Below are positions 8,378-12,547 of a stretch of 12,547 bases of DNA, piece by piece. Numbering within the stretch: position 1 is the first letter of the stretch; each line of letters starts with the position of its first letter. The stretch is taken from the NCBI GenBank assembly GCA_016714975.1, contig JADKBR010000008.1:1-12547 (forward strand). The letters are read 5' to 3'. The notes below the pieces were generated by a model that saw nothing but the letters and a program-made list of their open reading frames with translations, was not told the DNA's origin and made no database searches. This stretch comes from Candidatus Dechloromonas phosphorivorans. GTDB lineage: Bacteria > Pseudomonadota > Gammaproteobacteria > Burkholderiales > Rhodocyclaceae. Made by a program: the position numbers and the translations under genes.

Positions 8378-8716
8378 GATGGCCTCTGCGAGAATGACGA
8401 GGATGATACCTTCCCGCTATCCACGCCTATCTTCAGAGCCATGCTTGATCTCAAGTGGCACCATCCCATCAGGCTTGGCAGGAAAGTGCAAGGTGACGCA
8501 AGCGGCATTTCAGGCTGAGTGGCAGGCCGCGAATCGCTTGGCGTCCCGCCGACGGGCCCCTTGAGCCATACCTGCGTCAGCGCTTATGCTACGCCCGTTT
8601 TTGGCGGCGCGATATTGGCGAGGCGCTTTGCTCCTCTCGCTACGCTCAATCCGCAAACCGCCTCGCCAATATCGCCAACAATTCAACACCACCCGCCTCC
8701 AATGCCGATGCTATAG
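8378..8716 (-). ncRNA. IS110 upstream non-coding region, candidate bridge RNA
   Basis: IS110-group elements encode a bridge RNA in the non-coding end upstream of the recombinase gene. Here 339 bases upstream of the recombinase ATG, up to the left end of the next IS, hold no gene. They include several short self-complementary stretches (for example CTTGAGATCAAG around 8448-8459) and the large hairpin 8609-8675. This is position-based inference: element end, core sequence and guide loops were not identified. The hairpin may belong to another repeat rather than to this element. Confidence 0.35.
8609..8675. repeat. Long hairpin with 17-bp perfect stem
   Basis: Arms gcgatattggcgaggcg (8609-8625) and its reverse complement (8659-8675) enclose 33 bases. 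After one mismatch the stem continues for 5 bp (TTTGC 8627-8631 with GCAAA 8653-8657), leaving a 21-base loop containing CGCTACGCTC. There is no T-run after either arm, so a plain terminator is unlikely. Confidence 0.85.
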
Positions 8717-8775
8717 TGGTCCCCGTTTTCAAGACAGCGGTTTAAGCTGTACGCTGTCATGAGGAACGAGCCGAA

Positions 8776-9075
8776 ATGAGCGAAGCGAAGAAGCGGAAGT
8801 ATCACAGTCCCGAATTCAAGGCCAAGGTCGGTCTGGAAGCATTGCGTGGGGTGAAGACGATCAACGAGATCGGTCAGGAGTACGGTATTCACCCGGTGCA
8901 GGTTGGGCAGTGGAAGAAAGAAATTCAGGAGCAGGCCAAGACACTATTTGAAGGCAAGCGCGGCCCCAAGCCGCTGGCGGCGCACCGGGAGCCGGAACTG
9001 CTGTACAGCGAGATTGGCAAACTGAAGGTGGAACTCGACTGGCTCAAAAAAAAGTCCGGGATCAGCCTGCCATGA
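8776..9075 (+). CDS. IS3-family transposase OrfA
   Basis: A 99-residue DNA-binding subunit. It begins MSEAKKRKYHSPEFKAKVGL, and its HTH contains TINEIGQEYGIHPVQVGQWK. The C-terminal heptad region (ELLYSEIGKLKVELDWLKKK) is the leucine-zipper-like multimerisation part of IS3 OrfA proteins. A GAGG lies at 8761-8764. An A8G run at 9046-9054, just before the stop, is a likely -1 frameshift site giving the OrfAB fusion transposase. The stop overlaps the orfB ATG (ATGA at 9072). No breaks. Confidence 0.93.
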   Translation: MSEAKKRKYHSPEFKAKVGLEALRGVKTINEIGQEYGIHPVQVGQWKKEIQEQAKTLFEGKRGPKPLAAHREPELLYSEIGKLKVELDWLKKKSGISLP

Positions 9076-10079
9076 CTCGGCAAATTTGGATTGATGCCGG
9101 AGATGTCATGGCTGTCGCGCAGCAATGCCGGTTGGCTGGCGTCTCACGGGCCACGGTCTATGCGCGGCAAAAGCCCAAGCCGGTTGATGAAAGAGAGCTG
9201 CTGTTCAGTCGCCTGATCGATGAGGAATACACCCGGCACCCTTTCTACGGTAGCCGCAAGATGGTGGTCTTTCTCAAGGCGGCGGGTCACCACGTCAATC
9301 GTAAACGGGTACGCCGCCTGATGCACCAGATGGCTCTGGCGGGGATGGCACCAGGCCCCAACACCAGCCGCCCGCACCCGGAGCACAAGGTCTATCCGTA
9401 TTTGCTGCGCGGTGTGCCGGTGGTCCGGCCAAATCAGGTTTGGAGCACCGACATCACGTATATCCGTCTGCCACGCGGCTTTGCCTACCTGGTGGCAATC
9501 ATCGACTGGTACTCGCGGCGCGTACTCAGCTGGCGGATCAGCAACAGCATGGAAGCCGTGTTCTGCGTCGACTGCTTGGAAGACGCCTTGCGTCACCATG
9601 GCCGGCCGGAAATCTTCAACAGTGACCAGGGCTCGCAGTTCACCAGCGCCGCCTTCACCGAGGTGTTGAAACGGGAAGGCGTGGTCATCAGCATGGATGG
9701 CCGGGGGCGAGCGTTCGACAACATCTTCGTCGAGCGGCTGTGGCGCAGCGTCAAGCACGAGGACGTCTATTTGAAGGGCTACGCCTCGATGGGCGAGTTG
9801 ATGCTTGGCCTGACGGAATACTTCGCCTTCTACAACGGCGAGCGTCCGCACCAGTCGCTGGGGCAGCAAACGCCTGATGTCGTGTATCGAAGTGCCATCG
9901 GCGGCGGCGCGATGATCGTCGATAGATTCGGCGCGATGGAGGAATCCCCTGTTCCGCTACGCTCCACAGGGGATTCCTCCACCCCAGAAGCAAGATCAGA
10001 AGCAACAGCAACAACCGAATCAAAAGCAAAACCGGGGCAGCGCCGTCCAGCTGCGAGTGAAGTCGAATGTGCAGCTTAA
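9072..10079 (+). CDS. IS3-family transposase OrfB (DDE integrase)
   Basis: A 335-residue catalytic subunit, intact. An HTH_21-like region (YTRHPFYGSRKMVVFLK) is followed by the rve core with its DDE residues: VWSTDITYI, EIFNSDQGSQFTS and DNIFVERLWRSVKHE, then YNGERPHQSLGQQTPDVVY. The last about 45 residues (from MEESPVPLRSTGDSSTPEAR) are low in complexity and partly encoded by an in-frame palindrome (9937-9981), after which ASEVECAA closes the protein as in related OrfBs. Expression is probably by frameshifting from orfA or by coupling at the ATGA overlap. Confidence 0.93.
   Translation: MTRQIWIDAGDVMAVAQQCRLAGVSRATVYARQKPKPVDERELLFSRLIDEEYTRHPFYGSRKMVVFLKAAGHHVNRKRVRRLMHQMALAGMAPGPNTSRPHPEHKVYPYLLRGVPVVRPNQVWSTDITYIRLPRGFAYLVAIIDWYSRRVLSWRISNSMEAVFCVDCLEDALRHHGRPEIFNSDQGSQFTSAAFTEVLKREGVVISMDGRGRAFDNIFVERLWRSVKHEDVYLKGYASMGELMLGLTEYFAFYNGERPHQSLGQQTPDVVYRSAIGGGAMIVDRFGAMEESPVPLRSTGDSSTPEARSEATATTESKAKPGQRRPAASEVECAA
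9937..9981. repeat. In-frame palindrome within IS3 orfB
   Basis: A 16-bp perfect stem (9937-9952 with 9966-9981; arm tggaggaatcccctgt) closes a 13-base loop TCCGCTACGCTCC. The 45 bases are a multiple of three and keep the reading frame, adding about 15 residues near the OrfB C-terminus. Confidence 0.85.
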
Positions 10080-10113
10080 ACTAAAGCCATTACTGTCTTG
10101 ACTCAGGGGGCCA

Positions 10114-10175
10114 CTTCATGCGTCACCTTACAATTTCAAAGATAGACCCCTTTAATTCTCTAATTCATTGAGAGA
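10114..10175. other. Short spacer between IS3 element and ATP-grasp 3' end
   Basis: 62 AT-rich bases downstream of the minus-strand ATP-grasp stop. A weak TCTCT/AGAGA stem around 10158-10175 has no clear T-run, so I do not call a terminator. Confidence 0.3.
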
Positions 10176-10585
10176 CTAACGAAATCGAAGCCGCTTGGCT
10201 GCTGCACGACCAAGCTGCTTGCCGATTTCTTTCAGTGCCTGTTTGGCCGGTTCCGCGTCTTTCTGTTTGAGGTAGAGATAACAGGCTCGCCGTCCCTTCA
10301 ATGCGAGATCCGGTTGCCCGGCGAACCAGAAGCGACCGAAGGGGTCTCTTTCTTCATTGAACCAGATTGCCTGGTCTTGCTGGGTAAGATTCGGAACAGT
10401 CTGTCCGGTCTGGTGCAGATATTCGACATAGGGCAGGTTGATGCCATTGGCTACACATAGTCCGACCCAGAAATCGGTTCTGCCCACAGTAGGTTCTATT
10501 ACCCAATAGCTGTCGTCAGGGGCTTTCTTGACTTCAAGAGACACGGGGCCGGAAAGATTCAGACCGTCAAAAAAAGCGAGTGTCT
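10176..10585 (-). pseudogene. ATP-grasp protein, 3' part, interrupted by IS copy 2
   Basis: The C-terminal piece of an ATP-grasp ligase-type protein. After the IS junction it reads TLAFFDGLNLSGPVSLEVKK, then YWVIEPTVGR, which matches the metal-binding end of ATP-grasp domains (usually E...MEINPR, here IEPTVGR with Thr where Asn is usual), and FWVGLCVANGINLPYVEYL. A basic tail (KQALKEIGKQLGRAAAKRL) ends at TAG 10176-10178. An internal GTG at 10544 could give a 122-residue protein, but this is just the fragment. The family forms amide or thioester bonds using ATP; the substrate is unknown. The 5' part is at 12236-12520. Confidence 0.75.
10582..10585 (+). repeat. Target-site duplicate GTCT, left of IS copy 2
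   Basis: GTCT at 10582-10585 is repeated at 12236-12239 immediately outside the other end. Deleting the IS and one duplicate gives ATP-grasp codons Y-R-Q-T-L-A-F-F in frame, which fixes the duplicate at 4 bases. Confidence 0.8.
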
Positions 10586-10645
10586 CCCCCTGCGTCAGAA
10601 TAGTTGTCGCCCCAATAGAATCTCAACAATGGTCGGCGACAAAGG

Positions 10646-11098
10646 ATGGAAATGGCAAGGTACGGACAGAGGTTTAAGGACAGAGCGGTAGCGCGATTGC
10701 TCCCACCGGAAAGCGCAGCAGTGGATGTGGTTGCCCGTGAAGTGGGCATTGGTTCAGGAACGCTCGAACGTTGGCGAGATGACGTGCTGTCCATGCCCGC
10801 CCGAGGGCGGGCATGGACAGCGGCGGCGCGCCTGGAGGCAGTGATCGTCACGGCGGCACTGGACGAAACCGGCAAAAGCGCATGGTGCCGCGAGCACGGC
10901 GTGTATCCGGACGAACTACTCAAATGGCGAGCCAGTGCGACCTCTGCGCTGGCCGAGCCGGAAGAAGTCAGAGCCAGCCCACAAGCCACCCGGCAAGATC
11001 GAAGGCGCATCAAGGAACTCCGAACGCGAGTTGCTGCGCAGGACCGGGCTCTCGCCGAAACGGCGGCCCTCCTTGTCCTCTCAAAAAAGTCGCGGTGA
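10646..11098 (+). CDS. IS3-type transposase OrfA, copy 2
   Basis: A 150-residue HTH protein beginning MEMARYGQRFKDRAVARLLP, with VAREVGIGSGTLERW as recognition region and a C-terminal coiled coil (DRRRIKELRTRVAAQDRA) ending ALLVLSKKSR. The start follows the left end by 60 bases; a second in-frame ATG lies two codons later. Near the stop is a run of six A then G (11083-11089), a plausible site for -1 slippage: the other frame continues KKVAVIFNKG towards OrfB. This copy reads through where copy 1 is broken. A short ELRTRV stretch, against ELEREV in copy 1, hints at a compensated pair of indels near 11025. Confidence 0.85.
   Translation: MEMARYGQRFKDRAVARLLPPESAAVDVVAREVGIGSGTLERWRDDVLSMPARGRAWTAAARLEAVIVTAALDETGKSAWCREHGVYPDELLKWRASATSALAEPEEVRASPQATRQDRRRIKELRTRVAAQDRALAETAALLVLSKKSR
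10786..10821. repeat. Perfect 17-bp palindrome inside orfA, copy 2
   Basis: Arms 10786-10802 and 10805-10821 are identical to those of copy 1, with a GA centre on this strand. It encodes SMPARGRAW in OrfA. Confidence 0.9.
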
Positions 11099-11122
11099 TC
11101 TTCAACAAAGGGCGAGGCCGAG

Positions 11123-12205
11123 ATGATCGGCCTTGAAGATCGCCAGGCTTTGGCCCGAGACATTCATATCGCTCATGTTGCTGGCGCACGGCTGATGTTG
11201 GCCTGCAGGATGGCCGGCATTGAGTTGCGCACCTTGCAACGCTGGAAAGCCATTGATGGCGGAATTCGCCCTGATGGCCGCCCCTTGGCCGTGCGTGCGA
11301 CGCCCAAGCATGCCCTCAGCGATGCCGAGCACCCAGTTGCTGGCCGTTGCCAACGAGCCGCGTTTTGCTGCTGTGCCGCCAGCGCATTGTGCCGATGCTG
11401 GCGGATGAAGGGATTTACCTGGCCAGCGAATCCACTTTTAGCCGGGTGCTCAAGGCCCACGGCCAAACCACCCACCGTGGACGCGCCAGGTGCCCAAACA
11501 ACGGCGGCCACCGAGCACGCACATTGCCCCGAACCGCGCCAGGTGTGGTGTTGGGACATGACTTATTTACCAGCCAAGGTGCAAGGCCAATGGTTTCACC
11601 TCTACCTCATCCTCGACCTGTATAGCCGCAAGATCGTCGGCTGGGAGGTCCATGACAGCGATCACGCTGATCATGCCGCGCATCTGGTACGCCGGACTGC
11701 GCTGGCCGAAAGAATTGCCGCGCTGAGCAGCAAGCCCGTCCTGCATGGTGACAACGGCTCGACGCTCAAGGCGACGACGGTGCTGGCGATGCTCAACTGG
11801 TTGGGCGTCAAACCCTCGTATTCACGACCCCGAGTCAGTGATGACAACGCTTACGCGAGTCGCTGTTTCGCACCGCCAAATACCGGCCCGAGTTTCCTGC
11901 CAGAGCTTTGCTGAACTCGACGACGCTCGCGCCTGGCGGCCAGCTTTGTTCATTGGTACAACGTCGAACATCGGCACAGCGGCATTCGTTACGTCAGCCC
12001 GGCCCAACGCCATATCGGTGACGATCTGGCAATACTGGCGGCCCGACATGCCTTGCATGCCTCGGCACGCGACCTCAACCCGGCACGATGGTCGGGCAAG
12101 ACGAGAAACTGGACGCCGGTCGGTGCCGTGACACTCAATCCCGAACGTGATTGCATCGTCAAAGCGTTCTCAGAAGACAACCTTATTCAGCCGTTGGCTG
12201 CATGA
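11123..12205 (+). pseudogene. IS3-type transposase OrfB, copy 2, frameshifted
   Basis: Opens MIGLEDRQALARDIHIAHVA. Frame is lost at about 11333 (a base missing beside GAGCACCCAG relative to copy 1), so the stretch for LAVANEPRFAAVPP to LKAHGQTTHRGR is read out of frame. It is regained by about 11530 (VWCWDMTYL). The first two Asp residues (WDMTYL, LHGDNGSTL) are in one frame, but the Glu region is lost after DDNAYA near 11855, and that frame stops at 11914. The true C-terminus (NPARWSGKTRNWTPVGAVTL and NLIQPLAA) lies in another frame, ending TGA 12203-12205. About 361 codons in all. As written it is inactive. Confidence 0.85.
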
Positions 12206-12235
12206 CTGAGGCGACAACTACCTTGACGCGCGCCG

Positions 12236-12239
12236 GTCT
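12236..12239 (+). repeat. Target-site duplicate GTCT, right of IS copy 2
   Basis: Direct repeat of 10582-10585; see the left duplicate. Confidence 0.8.
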
Positions 12240-12520
12240 GTCGATAGACTTCCTCGTTGCGAAAGGATTCAGCGATGGTCGTGTGTCCGAGGGGTCGGGA
12301 TCGGAGTTTGTGGCCATCAAAGCGTGCAAGTACCTTTCCCGCATCGAGATATAACGCTGAAAAATAAATTGCTCGATCATCGCCGGGAATGAAGCGCTGA
12401 GCCATGAAGGGCAGATCGGGTTGATGGATATCGGTCCAGCGCAGCAATTCGTCGGCGTTGGTTGGCAAGAAAGTCTTGAAGCCGCCGAGTGGCCGCACGG
12501 GTTTGATGATCATCGGGAAA
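12236..12520 (-). pseudogene. ATP-grasp protein, middle part between IS copies 2 and 3
   Basis: Reads from the copy 3 junction: FPMIIKPVRPLGGFKTFL, the lysine and glycine-rich loop of the ATP-grasp nucleotide-binding site, then ELLRWTDIHQPDLPFMAQRF with IPGDDRAIYFSALYLDAGKV (the Q/E-FIPG hinge and following strands), and LARFDGHKLRSRPLGHTT to RNEEVYRQ at the copy 2 junction. It joins in frame to the part at 10176-10585. The start of the gene is beyond the window, cut off by copy 3. Resemblance is to carboxylate-amine ligase type ATP-grasp proteins; the exact reaction is unknown. Confidence 0.75.
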
Positions 12521-12547
12521 CGGCGCGCGTCAAGGTAGTTGTCGCCT
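12521..12547 (-). mobile_element. IS3-like insertion sequence, copy 3, first 27 bases only
   Basis: From cggcgcgcgtcaagg to the window end the bases match the left end of copy 1 (3650-3676) without mismatch. Orientation is the same as copy 1, so its transposase would lie beyond the window on the minus strand. It cuts the ATP-grasp gene ahead of MIIKPVRPLGG. The rest of the element is not visible. Confidence 0.8.

Larger units (their letters stand above)
8717..10113 (+). mobile_element. Intact IS3-family insertion sequence
   Basis: A 1397-base element whose ends are inverted repeats: left TGGTCCCCGTTTTCAAGACA at 8717, and right (complement) TGGCCCCCTGAGTCAAGACA ending 10113. They begin with TG and end with CA as usual for IS3. 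It carries complete orfA and orfB with a 4-base overlap. Flanking bases do not show an obvious target-site duplicate (CTATAG before, CTTCAT after), so neighbouring DNA may have been rearranged after insertion. It is distinct in sequence from the copies at 3650 and 10586. Confidence 0.88.
10586..12235 (+). mobile_element. IS3-like insertion sequence, copy 2 (transposase on plus strand)
   Basis: 1650 bases, same element as 3650-5305 but in the opposite orientation. The left end is ccccctgcgtcag and the right end closes with ttgacgcgcgccg. It differs from copy 1 mainly by scattered one- or two-base gains and losses. It splits the ATP-grasp gene with a 4-base duplicate. Confidence 0.9.

Noticed and set aside
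8609..8675. CRISPR repeat or rho-independent terminator
   Set aside because: There is only one unit with no spacer series, the loop is long and no T-run follows either arm.
10120..10137. 18 bases matching 16 of 18 with the complement of 8489-8506 in the IS110 upstream region
   Set aside because: It could mark a second IS110 end beyond the IS3 element, but similarity fades on both sides and one short match may be chance.
10176..10544. Separate 122-residue hypothetical gene starting at GTG 10544
   Set aside because: The frame continues upstream to the IS junction and joins the ATP-grasp part at 12236-12520 in frame, so it is a gene fragment.

Overview
The window looks like a high-GC proteobacterial chromosome, most likely a betaproteobacterium. 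That guess rests on base composition, codon use and the style of the proteins (aromatic aldehyde dehydrogenase with a divergent AraC regulator, DUF1015 protein, ATP-grasp protein, IS3 and IS110 elements); there is no rRNA or other marker gene to prove it. The backbone genes are ordinary housekeeping or accessory metabolism, heavily interrupted by insertion sequences and, unusually, by many single-base frameshifts.

Layout, left to right. Bases 1-298 hold an unidentified gene remnant and spacer. 299-1283 (minus) is an AraC-family regulator with an N-terminal arabinose-binding-like domain and a C-terminal HTH, broken by about three frameshifts. It is divergent from 1558-2996 (plus), a coniferyl/NAD-dependent aldehyde dehydrogenase with at least four frameshifts; the 274-base gap between them holds a candidate operator and a hairpin. 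Next come folB (dihydroneopterin aldolase, one frameshift) and folA (dihydrofolate reductase), coupled by an ATGA overlap. folA is split by an IS3-like element (copy 1, 3650-5305, transposase on minus) and resumes at 5306. The minus-strand DUF1015 gene (5742-6962) is intact.

The right half is mostly mobile DNA: a frameshifted IS110-family transposase (7108-8377, minus) with a 339-base upstream non-coding stretch that could encode a bridge RNA; a second, intact IS3-family element with its own terminal repeats (8717-10113, plus); then a minus-strand ATP-grasp gene cut by a second copy of the first IS (copy 2, 10586-12235, transposase on plus) and cut again by a third copy whose first 27 bases end the window (12521-12547).

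Removing copy 1 or copy 2 together with one target-site duplicate rejoins folA and the ATP-grasp gene exactly in frame, so both are simple insertions into once-intact genes. The most noteworthy structures are a 17-bp perfect palindrome inside the orfA of both IS copies, an in-frame 16-bp palindrome inside the other element's orfB whose loop shares a 10-base core with a second hairpin upstream of the IS110 gene, and the IS110 upstream region. The density of frameshifts, differing between the two IS copies, may reflect sequence error as much as gene decay. I found no CRISPR array, tRNA, rRNA or clearly novel system.
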